The notes beneath the pieces were generated by a model. That model had not been told where the DNA came from. It was given only the letters and a program-made list of their open reading frames with translations, and did not search any database. This document shows positions 57,001 through 64,000 of a DNA stretch of 64,000 nt, one piece after another. The stretch lies in assembly GCA_903851195.1 (NCBI GenBank), contig CAINNJ010000020.1, forward strand, positions 39,767 to 103,766, given 5' to 3'. The stretch is from an uncultured Acidobacteriia bacterium. GTDB taxonomy: Bacteria; Acidobacteriota; Terriglobia; Bryobacterales; Bryobacteraceae. The position numbers and the translations under genes are program-made. Each line of letters begins with the position of its first letter. The stretch's first letter is position 1.

Positions 57001-58211
57001 AACAGCCGTCTACTCTCCTCAGCTCCCCACGCCTCGATCGCAGGACCGGGGATGCGTGCCGTATTCGAAAGACTATCCAGAGTCCCGTCGGCGCACAGCA
57101 ACAGGCTTTCAGCCGCAATGGCCGACTTGAAGCCGTCGAGTATCAGCTTGGTAGCTATGCCTGAAAGAAGCCCGGTGTTGATGGGCAGCAGCTCTGGCAA
57201 GAGTTCGTACGCCTTCGCGCGGCCGGCAAGACCGAGGTCCTCCCGGCGCAACCACGTCAAGAGGGATTCGGCGGCCAGAGCACCTATTCGTCTGAGTAGC
57301 CAGGCGTTGGTGGGGGAACTCGACGGATCTTTGATTCCCGAGCGGGCCGGATCCTGAATGAAAGGCCCCTGACACGAAAAGGGCAGCCCAACGGTGACTT
57401 CCGTTGGCAGCACGCAGTAGAGTCGTTGCTGTTGAGTGGCGCCCAGAAAAATCACTACTTCACAAGGGGGCAGACTGATGTCTTCGTTTCGCTCCGCGCG
57501 AACTTCTTCCAGACATTCTGGCGGGAAATCTACTTCTTCGGAGCGGAGAACCGTCACGGCCTGCCCCGACTCGGACGGCTTCACGATCTGCGACCTTGGG
57601 CATGGCCCGGGACCCAGGTCTTCGACTCGGATCTCCTGGTCAAACAGGCGAAGCGTTCTAATCGAGCGAAAGAACAGAAGCGGGACCGCACTTTTGATCC
57701 AGTGGCCGATCTGGTCGCGGATCGCCTGTTCCTTTCCGGGGGACTCAAGCTGAACGCGAAGCACCGTGTCCTTCGTCAGTTCGTCCGTGTCAACCCATTC
57801 CGCCTGGGTGAACCTCTGGCGATCAAAAGAGAATGCCAGCGTCGGCGTCAGGATTTGCGCTTTGGCGCCTAACGAGAATACCGATTTGAATCCGATTCCG
57901 CGAAAGCCGATGGTCAGCGCGCGGCGCTTGTTGGAAAATGCGAACCGGCAGAGCGACCGGAACTCCGCCTCGTTGAAATCATGGCCGTTATGCCGAAACA
58001 CAAAACAGCCATCTTCAACGCCGGCATACGCTTCAGTGGCGCCGCAATCGTCGGCATTCTGCAACAATTCGGAAAGGACGTATCGCGGATTCTGAATTTG
58101 CTTGAAGAGCAGCCACCACGCGCCACCCAGTTCCTTGTCATTCTCGATACTGTTCCATCTCTTGCGGCTTTCTTCGCGCACCTCACCAAAGAATCTGGGC
58201 TTCTGACGCAC
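54054..58211 (-). CDS. Sacsin-like HATPase protein, 1385 aa
   Basis: A GHKL/HSP90-type ATPase at the N-terminus: N-box ELLQNADD (48-55, N52) and G-box GFRGIGFKSVFS (102-113), as in sacsin repeats. The remaining ~1200 residues are not recognisable to me; the C-terminal ~100 residues form a distinct domain (FQWDEDSDCFVHPDGSTVAK, PAEVWLAAKRCPAVLLAP) joined by a Pro-rich linker. It lies 6 bp after the DUF499 gene in the same operon. Large sacsin/GHKL ATPases recur in defence islands, so a sensing or effector role is inferred. Confidence 0.8.
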   Translation of the reverse strand: MRQKPRFFGEVREESRKRWNSIENDKELGGAWWLLFKQIQNPRYVLSELLQNADDCGATEAYAGVEDGCFVFRHNGHDFNEAEFRSLCRFAFSNKRRALTIGFRGIGFKSVFSLGAKAQILTPTLAFSFDRQRFTQAEWVDTDELTKDTVLRVQLESPGKEQAIRDQIGHWIKSAVPLLFFRSIRTLRLFDQEIRVEDLGPGPCPRSQIVKPSESGQAVTVLRSEEVDFPPECLEEVRAERNEDISLPPCEVVIFLGATQQQRLYCVLPTEVTVGLPFSCQGPFIQDPARSGIKDPSSSPTNAWLLRRIGALAAESLLTWLRREDLGLAGRAKAYELLPELLPINTGLLSGIATKLILDGFKSAIAAESLLLCADGTLDSLSNTARIPGPAIEAWGAEESRRLFSPGRRSVLARQVGSGALNRLEAWKLVTPACDDRLFDALADESKPAPQRPAGLHALAAFWAYAKRHLQPDWVWKDWWRKAAIVPLSGRTYLGRAKDALPSRSCPPACSAEDWGFIVERADILDDDWKKLIGQIKDQRAESLREFQEILKRRFTEKDLAGIAEGYERSRLDQTPTLDQIFGQVATKVFEKIPPDRVEAIAFPRIAARLNVSFADSVRIRYLCTDDEWRLRSEGLVVRSAIDVNRLLPEDWLRRHLISDIYEAQLDGPQLQAWRIWAANPQKGGLSTFPLPERVAQKVWKINPDFYRIRGAAVPQARIASRDFLTIDHHWPNHVRNHWRSLENAGNADLWQEISMAVVSSWSGAWDGLTRFEIYQEAYNKTHRLDSKDVPAGWLYDLRTRKCIPDVHGVPRLPPEMFRRTPDTLTLLDVEPFVHDRWDPPGCERALNELGVRTQPTDTSKLLDRLRAWTQVDNPPFGPVRDLYRSIERVLPRLPADRRAETLNAFTVEALVRTESAWARSGFCFRENPGGIPGVSVVHPEVRDVIGLWDALKIQAQPSASDALSWLTSLPAASALSSTDRSAASKVLARYPQDAWNGAARWLNLQGRLALAADLRWGCLDPRAVPGLFTSVRSETADFSMLDRNRWQALTASPPRLLEITVERRVMGHVPGRGDAAVEERWLHALGRLLERVHLGEGSEQPPETDREAARRMAMAHWIPAKSVQTQPYLDGTPAGTPSDAAIVWIADALYVDGDSTRAYKALVRELSRPFSSTTAHETIRDCVGRDENWIRAYAEENLVLSEPALDTTDVKPSTSCQEPPPPASVFPEHDLASAQNLGEPEPRPFSPTPAPRPEYPDKPSHPKAPSKLDRLGVFLATRGFQWDEDSDCFVHPDGSTVAKADGVFPWELTSPDRVNPLWLAPAGLGDPNGIEIPAEVWLAAKRCPAVLLAPEENSLQEHHFSALRSEVDAHTLELYSPIYRIRVS

Positions 58212-58217
58212 CGCCGT

Positions 58218-61200
58218 CTATTCCTCCTCGAATCCGGAATTCTCAAATTTCAATGTCCGGCAGTTCTCAGTCACGGTGCGAACCACGCCGTCCGGCGCGC
58301 CTGCCGGCATTTCAGCCTGAATCTCAATGGTGATGTTCACCTTTGCCCCGAGCAGACCGCTCAGGTGCTGCACCACCGCAGTGGCAATCTGATCGACATC
58401 ACGGGAGAGGCGAGTTGCCTCAATGCGCGCCGTGCCGTGAAACCGGCGCAGGACGATCTTCTTCGGCGCGGGCGGAACAACTGCAGATGCAGGACCGGGC
58501 GCCACTACACTTGCGACCCCTCCTGTAAAGCTCGTCGCAATCTGCGTGGATGGCGCGGGCGGCGCCACCGCGGCCGCCGCTGCAGCATCCTTCTCCATTT
58601 GCGCGACCGCCGCTTCCGATTTGACGACAACGGCATTCGCGTTCATCTGTACCGCCGGACGCCGTCCCGGATCCAGGCCCCTGTAGCGATCCGCCGCGGC
58701 GTCATAAAAATCGGCATACGCGAACGTCTCTTGCGCCCACGTAAAGCGGCCCGCGCCATCTTCAATTGCATCCAGCAGCACTTGCGCGTTCTTCACTCGT
58801 GGCAGGTAAAGGTACTTCGCGAAGTCGTCCACCAATTGCTTCACGCCCACGAAGTTCCCGCGCCACAGGGGAACCTGATCGATCTCGAATCGCAGGATGG
58901 TTCCAGCCATGCTGGTCACCAGCAGCCCATCGTTCTTCAGCTTCTTCGATGCTCGTTCCGCCAGCCACTCGTGCCCCTGCAGCCTGAATTCCTGCCACTC
59001 GACCGCCGGGAAAGGCTGCCCTGCTTCCGGTCTCTTCTGCCCGGCGACCAATAGCCAGACGTACGTCTCCGGGATGCGCGCCTTTATGGCCTTTTCGGAA
59101 CCCTCCAGGCGCTGCTCCACCTGATTGGCCTGAAACGGCGTCAGGTTGAGAGAAACCTTTTCCTTATCGATGGACTGCCAAGCCAGGTACGATCGGACCG
59201 CTTTGTCCAGATCCACCAGCCGCGTCTTATCGGCCGCCAGGAACACCAGCATGTTGCCGCAGTTCCGGCCAGACGAACCGCGATTCAGAATCTCCAGAGC
59301 GGCCGCTCGCCCCGGGCTGGAGTCGGTCTTCGCATTGTGTGGATAGTCGGGGCTGAGGATGACCAGCTTCGCCTCCGCCTCATCCACCACTTCGCCGCCT
59401 CCCGTCGGACAGGACTGCACCTTCGAGAAGTCGCCGCGGTGCTTCGCCTCCTCCGCGAGCCGCTTCCGAATTTCCTCGACAACATCCTCCGGGTGATAGC
59501 GCTCAGCCCGCTCCTCCGCAAGCCGGTTGACGCTCGGCTGCGTCGCATACCAGTAGCGGCTTCCATCCACGTAAAGGTAAGTGGCTTGATCGGCCAGCTT
59601 CCGGAGTGCATCGCCAAAGGTACCGGACGTTTCACCGGGCTGGACACACCCGAGCTTGATCTGCCGGTCCTCAAGCCCCTTCTTGGTCGCATCCTGAGTC
59701 GGGGCCGAACCAAGGTAGAGCGTGCGCGCCACACGGCGAGTCGCCGAATACCGACCCAACATGGGATTCTCGCGGTCGATCCGCAGCGGCAACGAGTTGA
59801 TCCCGTCGATATCCTTTTCGATAATCGGGTCCCACACTGGCGGCAGATAACGCGTCAATTCGCTTTGGACGGCAGGCGCATCCACCGGAACGCTGGCCGG
59901 GAGGATCATCAGCGCCTTGTCCTCGCGTTCCCACAGCGCATGGATCACCGCCGACATCAGGCGCAGCACGCCGCGGGTTCTCTGGAACTTGTCCAGCGTA
60001 GACCAGTCGTTGTAGAGCCGGTCGAACAGCTCCGGATGAATCGGATACGCGGCCTTCATCCGACGCTCATACTCGGACTTGCCCGCTTCCGAGGGAAACT
60101 CCTGGGGAAACTTCCGATACTCGTCAGCAAAAGCCTTCACGACCGCATCACGCGCCGTGAATAAATCCGGTTCCGCGATCGGCTGGAACAGTCGCCGCCG
60201 GACAATTTCGAAGCCCTCTTCCGCGCTTGCCGGACGCCAGGAGGTTTCGACCCTCTCAATGACGTTTTTCAGGCGCTCCAGCGCGGCAAGTCCGCCCTCT
60301 CCGCCGATCTCGTTCTGCGATGCAGGAATGCTGACCACCAGCAAGGTCTTGTCAGCCAGCTTCGCGGATTCGCTCAGCGTTTGGGCAAACGTAAAATGAG
60401 CGTCGAAATCGCCGGCAGGCAGGTCGGATTTGTTGTAAAGCTGCCGCGCGTATGCGACCCATTCGTCAATCAGGATCAGGCAGGGGGAAAATTTATTGAA
60501 GAGCAATCGCAGCGAGTCGCCGGGACTGACGGCCTTCTCGTCCGCGCTGCGGACCATCTCGTAACCCTCTTTCCCGCCGAGTTGCCATGCGAGTTCGCCC
60601 CAGAGAGTACGGATCACGGTGCCGTCGGGCTTCGTGTGCACATCCGCCGGGGATAGCCGGTTACCTACGAGAACCGCGCGCCGAACCAGAGGAGGCTGAG
60701 ATACCCCGGCGAGCTGCGTAACCGTCTCGAGTCCCGGCAGTTGCCCCGCGGGAATGCCGGCGAACAGATGCCACAATGCCAGCATGGAATGAGTCTTGCC
60801 GCCGCCGAAGTTCGTCTGCAACTCCACCACGGGGTCGCCGCCTTGCCCGGCCATTCGCAGCAGAGCGTTGGCAAGCAGTTTCCGCAACCCTTCCGTGATG
60901 AACGTCCGGCGGTAAAACTCGACAGGATCTTTATATTCGTCCGAGCCCTCGCGCAGGTAAACCTGCCAGAGATCGGCTGCGAACTCGGCTTGCTGGTAGC
61001 GGCCTGATGCCACGTCCGGGTGCGGCATTACGATTTCCCGCCACGGCCGGAGACCCGTAGCAGGCTTACCTTCAACCGTAATGCTCGCTTCCTTTCGCTT
61101 CTGGCTTCGGAGTTGCTCCTCGAATTTGACGCGGAGGATCTCAGCCTTCATCAATTCGACGGCTTCGACCTGCTCCGCCGACACAGCTGACAGCAATCGC

Positions 61201-61547
61201 GAAACGCTGTCAATGGCGCGGTACGCATCGTCCGTGGAGAAAGCTTTCTGGTGCGCCCATTTGTTTCGCACGTCGCGGAGTTCGAACGCAACGCTTCGAT
61301 CCGAAGGGCCGAGGATCTTCCTGAAACAGTCGTTCCACAGGTCGCACATCACCTGGAGGATGGCCTGGCTATCCCAATTCAGCGCTTTGGCGTCTTTGCC
61401 TTGCTGCCAGTCCGGAAAACTCGGCCGCGCCGTCTCCAGCCATCGGTCTTTGTAGGTTGATTTCAGCTCGCGTTCAACAAATGGGCGCAATCCTTCCTTC
61501 AGAAGATCCAGAGCTTTGCCGACCCGTTCACTATTCGTTATCGCCAT
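58218..61547 (-). CDS. DUF499 ATPase with N-terminal Swt1-type HEPN domain
   Basis: 1109 aa. Residues 1-125 are a Swt1-like HEPN domain (SERVGKALDLLKEGLRPFVE) with the R-x4-H motif RNKWAH (R94, H99) found in HEPN RNases. A P-loop ATPase of DUF499 type follows: Walker A NFGGGKTHS (K251) and Walker B LILIDEWVAYARQLY. The C-terminus has a Pro/Ala-rich linker and a final domain. DUF499 genes are commonly linked with DUF1156 methyltransferases. It overlaps the ParB-like gene by 17 bp. Confidence 0.88.
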   Translation of the reverse strand: MAITNSERVGKALDLLKEGLRPFVERELKSTYKDRWLETARPSFPDWQQGKDAKALNWDSQAILQVMCDLWNDCFRKILGPSDRSVAFELRDVRNKWAHQKAFSTDDAYRAIDSVSRLLSAVSAEQVEAVELMKAEILRVKFEEQLRSQKRKEASITVEGKPATGLRPWREIVMPHPDVASGRYQQAEFAADLWQVYLREGSDEYKDPVEFYRRTFITEGLRKLLANALLRMAGQGGDPVVELQTNFGGGKTHSMLALWHLFAGIPAGQLPGLETVTQLAGVSQPPLVRRAVLVGNRLSPADVHTKPDGTVIRTLWGELAWQLGGKEGYEMVRSADEKAVSPGDSLRLLFNKFSPCLILIDEWVAYARQLYNKSDLPAGDFDAHFTFAQTLSESAKLADKTLLVVSIPASQNEIGGEGGLAALERLKNVIERVETSWRPASAEEGFEIVRRRLFQPIAEPDLFTARDAVVKAFADEYRKFPQEFPSEAGKSEYERRMKAAYPIHPELFDRLYNDWSTLDKFQRTRGVLRLMSAVIHALWEREDKALMILPASVPVDAPAVQSELTRYLPPVWDPIIEKDIDGINSLPLRIDRENPMLGRYSATRRVARTLYLGSAPTQDATKKGLEDRQIKLGCVQPGETSGTFGDALRKLADQATYLYVDGSRYWYATQPSVNRLAEERAERYHPEDVVEEIRKRLAEEAKHRGDFSKVQSCPTGGGEVVDEAEAKLVILSPDYPHNAKTDSSPGRAAALEILNRGSSGRNCGNMLVFLAADKTRLVDLDKAVRSYLAWQSIDKEKVSLNLTPFQANQVEQRLEGSEKAIKARIPETYVWLLVAGQKRPEAGQPFPAVEWQEFRLQGHEWLAERASKKLKNDGLLVTSMAGTILRFEIDQVPLWRGNFVGVKQLVDDFAKYLYLPRVKNAQVLLDAIEDGAGRFTWAQETFAYADFYDAAADRYRGLDPGRRPAVQMNANAVVVKSEAAVAQMEKDAAAAAAVAPPAPSTQIATSFTGGVASVVAPGPASAVVPPAPKKIVLRRFHGTARIEATRLSRDVDQIATAVVQHLSGLLGAKVNITIEIQAEMPAGAPDGVVRTVTENCRTLKFENSGFEEE

Positions 61548-62082
61548 TAGCCGTTCTTATCTCCCATTGGCCTTCCGGCCAGTCACAATAACGCCGCCCC
61601 AGATCTGGATAGTACTCCCGGTAGAGTTGAAGCGCCCAATAACCGTTCATGTCAAGCCATCTGGTGTGTAGAGCGCGCTCCACTGAGGCGCGGCGGCAGG
61701 CGATCGCCCAGAGCCGCTTGTCACCGCCCTCGAAAGCCCACTGCGCTAGATTAAGATCGACTCCACACGCGAAAGCGTCTGCGGCACATTCTTCGTTGAG
61801 ACATTGCACCCAAATGAGCGGAACATTGTGCCGCTTGGCCAGACGCAGGCGCCGGTGACCATCAATCACATAGAGACGCTTATCATCCGGGTCCTCCCAC
61901 ACGGAAAGTAACCCGGCAACGTTGCTTCTAAAACCGGGCGCGCCGCCGATTTCCGCGTCATCCATTACGTCGCGCGGATACGCGGCTCTTGATTGGAACC
62001 GGACCGGATCTTCCAAAATCATATCCGGCGGAATTTGGGAGATTTGATATGGCGTCTCTTCTCTTGTCTCTCGCTGCATCAA
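61531..62082 (-). CDS. ParB/Srx-like nuclease-fold protein
   Basis: 183 aa. The ParB N-terminal fold is marked by the box LYVIDGHRRLRLAKRHNVPL, and the DGHRR residues are those that bind or hydrolyse nucleotides in this fold. There is no KorB-like HTH C-terminus, so it is not a segregation ParB. It sits between the methyltransferase remnant (33 bp) and DUF499 (overlapping) in a tight operon, so it probably acts with them, perhaps in DNA recognition. Confidence 0.75.
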   Translation of the reverse strand: MMQRETREETPYQISQIPPDMILEDPVRFQSRAAYPRDVMDDAEIGGAPGFRSNVAGLLSVWEDPDDKRLYVIDGHRRLRLAKRHNVPLIWVQCLNEECAADAFACGVDLNLAQWAFEGGDKRLWAIACRRASVERALHTRWLDMNGYWALQLYREYYPDLGRRYCDWPEGQWEIRTANGDNE

Positions 62083-62115
62083 CGGGTCACCCTTCGGAAG
62101 ATTTCCTCAGATCGT

Positions 62116-63838
62116 TCACTTAAGTTCAAATGCTTCCGAAGCCATGGATGGCCACGCCACCACGAGACTGTTGTAGTAGTAGCCCGCTTCTTCCGCCCAT
62201 CCCTTGCGCTCGCAGAGCGTGTAGAGGCGGTAAGCAAGGTCGCGGGCGATCTCGGCCATCCCACCGATTTTGGCCTTGAGATTCGCAGTTTCCTTCTCGC
62301 CCTTCTGGTCCAGACAGCGAATGAGTTGTTGCGTGACTTCCCAGACTGTTAGGCGGGCAGCGGTAGACGGGTTCCACTCTTCTGCAAGCTCTTCCCTGCG
62401 AAGCAGGCGAACCTTGCCGGCCCGCGAATGTAGTATGCCCGCCTCCGCCAGGTGCGAGATGCTGAGCGCCTTCGCAGTAGCCAGCACTTCGGCTTCACCA
62501 TAGTGGCCTTCATTGAATTGATGCTGCTCAAACCAAGCGAGCGCCCAACGTGTGTCGGGGTCGAATTCGCTTTCCAGTTCCGACAAGACCTCATCAAGGC
62601 CCTGATTGATCAGCGATAATGAGGTTCGGACCCGCATCGGCGAGCCGTCGGTTTCCAAAACCTTTTTGAAACGCGAGAAGACCGCCATGCCGGGACCAAT
62701 GGCAGCCTGCGCCAGGTCGACGGGGGCGATATTGCCTTTCTGAAGATTGCGTAATGCATGTGGAAGTTCCTTCTTGAGCAAAGCCAAGAAGTCCTTTCGC
62801 GTCGTGATTGGCGCGTCGTCAGGGCGGGGGCGACAGGCGAGGACAATAGAAGATGCCAGCGCGTTGGTGCCTCGTCCTACATTGCGAGTCTTCAACTCAG
62901 ATCGCATCGGCCAGGTTCCGGTTACCTGAAAGCCCGCTCGGTGAAGCCCCTCCAACATCGTTTCCCAACCGGTCGAAGCATGGGCAACGACGCTTCCAAC
63001 TCCGCTGTCGTCATCAGACTCAGACTGTTTGAAGGCGTAGAAAACCGTTAACGGGTAATCGGGCGACTGGGCCGCTCGAATCTTCTCGAAGCACCTTGCG
63101 AAGCCGTCCTCGAAGAACTCCTGCGCGGCCTGCTTGCTGCCATCAAAGCGGTAGGGATCGGCCACCAACTCTTATTTCTTCGGGACCAGAAGTGTACCGA
63201 AGACCTCGGGATAGATTGCCTTCACGCTGCGGCGCATCCATACGTAAAAAAAATCAGAGAGCCCCGCGTAGCCAATGTTGTCATAGTACGGGGGATCTGT
63301 TGAGAAGACAGCAGGTCGTCCCGGACCGACCACAGCGGTTGCGTCAATCTGGGAAACCTTCCCATTCCCGCGCGCGGGCAGTTCATCGAGTACTTCAGTG
63401 AGCGAGCCGACACAGCGCTGAAAGTCTCCGGCGGCATCAGCAAATGCGTTAGCCTCAGCGAAGTCCCATGTCATTGGCAGTGCCTGCCTGCCAAATGTTG
63501 CCCTGAGGCGAGGCGGATCGACCTGCCATGTGCAAAGCACCGTGTTGGTGTCGCACATTTTGTCCACCGCAAATGCCAGATAAACCGCGATTGCGTCCGC
63601 ATACTCTGCTGAAGCGTGATCGCGACAAGCAAGCTCTTTAGCCTCTTGTACCAGCCCGCTGAAGGTCGTAATGGTTGTAAGCTGGCGATTGGTGAACAAA
63701 TCCTTGAATCGCTTGAGACCGTAAGGAATGCACCAGAGGTTTCGCGGGTCGTCTGCCAGGGCTTCCTCGGGGCCGCCCAAAGGCCGGGCTTGTTGCGCAA
63801 CCTCAGCCTGATAGTCATCAGGAGCAATGTGAGTTTCC
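62116..63838 (-). pseudogene. DUF1156-type DNA methyltransferase, nonsense-split and 5'-truncated
   Basis: The upstream part (to about 63838) shows PRNLWCIPYGLKRFKDLF and the amino-methyltransferase motif IV DPPYYDNIGYAGLSDFFY. The downstream part (from TTG 63168) continues ELVADPYRFDGSKQAAQEFF. Both are in the same frame, separated only by a TAA (63172-63174) where the surrounding sequence predicts Glu, so one base change explains it. About 590 codons remain of a protein usually much longer; the N-terminal region is replaced by IS66-like sequence. The C-terminal 350-aa fragment could be reinitiated but would lack the catalytic motif. Confidence 0.8.
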
Positions 63839-64000
63839 GGCAAGCGTGCGTGAAGTCTGGCGCGGATAACTGTTAAGGTCGTTCTGCCGCCGGACCCCGG
63901 CGGGGAGGAAGACCATGACGCGAAGCAAGGCACCAGCCCTCAGCCTTGAAGAAGTCAAAGCGCGATTTGAAGAGTGGCGACAGAACCGGACGGGGAAAGC
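63839..64000 (+). mobile_element. Left end of an IS66-like element (continues outside window)
   Basis: Methyltransferase homology ends near 63838, and the following GCAAGCGTGCGTGAAGTC resembles IS66-type termini (GTAAGCG...). A small accessory ORF starts at 63935. Only one end is visible, so the inverted repeat and 8-bp duplication cannot be confirmed. Confidence 0.45.
63935..64000 (+). CDS. IS66-like accessory ORF, start only
   Basis: ATG 63935 preceded by GGGGAGGAAG. The 22 visible codons (TRSKAPALSLEEVKARFEEW ...) look like the first small ORF of IS66-type elements in related bacteria. The rest lies outside the window. Confidence 0.5.

Noticed and set aside
61531..62082. Chromosome/plasmid partition ParB
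   Set aside because: The ParB box is present but there is no HTH or dimerisation domain, no parA and no parS-like sites; context is a defence-type operon.

Overview
The window looks like part of an Acidobacteriota chromosome, most likely Bryobacterales/Solibacter-like. The basis is high GC, two TonB-dependent receptors with N-terminal carboxypeptidase-regulatory-like plugs, an ASPIC/UnbV (CRTAC1-type) exported protein, a Ser/Thr kinase with a TPR-like tail, and an ECF sigma / zf-HC2 anti-sigma / DUF4097 cluster. This is inferred from gene content only.

Region 1 (1-12.1 kb) is ordinary chromosome: an ankyrin-repeat protein, an SH3-like lipoprotein, a GT-C-like membrane protein, hydantoinase B, an exported BNR-like protein, a Cys-free Rrf2 regulator abutting cysK, a tiny Lys-rich exported peptide, an HU-like protein followed by a TIR-domain protein, and a lipoprotein-FtsX-ABC operon.

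Region 2 (12,168-19,657) is an integrative island in the 3' half of tRNA-Ala(GGC), bounded by 51-bp direct repeats. It carries a tyrosine integrase and candidate arm-type repeats at both ends. Its main cargo is one large gene that an IS1182-like element has split. Removing the IS and one copy of its CTAG target duplication restores a single 1059-codon frame: zinc ribbon, P-loop NTPase, Hanks-type kinase, FHA.

Region 3 (19.7-51.8 kb) is core and accessory chromosome: a VapBC-like pair, the TonB receptors, an exported ASPIC/UnbV protein, a glycosidase-MFS pair, ferredoxin, the sigma/anti-sigma/DUF4097 operon, a photolyase-SDR pair, a YtrA-like regulator with a slipin, a Ser/Thr kinase, MsrB, a sulfatase, an MBOAT/SGNH acyltransferase pair, and an EF-1A-like GTPase of eukaryotic/archaeal type divergent from an Rrf2 regulator.

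Region 4 (51.8-64 kb) starts with debris: metallophosphatase, integrase and nucleotidyltransferase remnants. The 3' half of tRNA-Ser(GCT) on the minus strand follows, in the orientation expected for the left border of a second island that runs off the right edge. That island holds a minus-strand operon: DUF1156-type DNA methyltransferase, ParB-like protein, Swt1-HEPN/DUF499 ATPase and a 1385-aa sacsin-like HATPase. This is a candidate phage-defence system. Its promoter-proximal methyltransferase is broken by an in-frame TAA and apparently by an IS66-like insertion at its 5' side.
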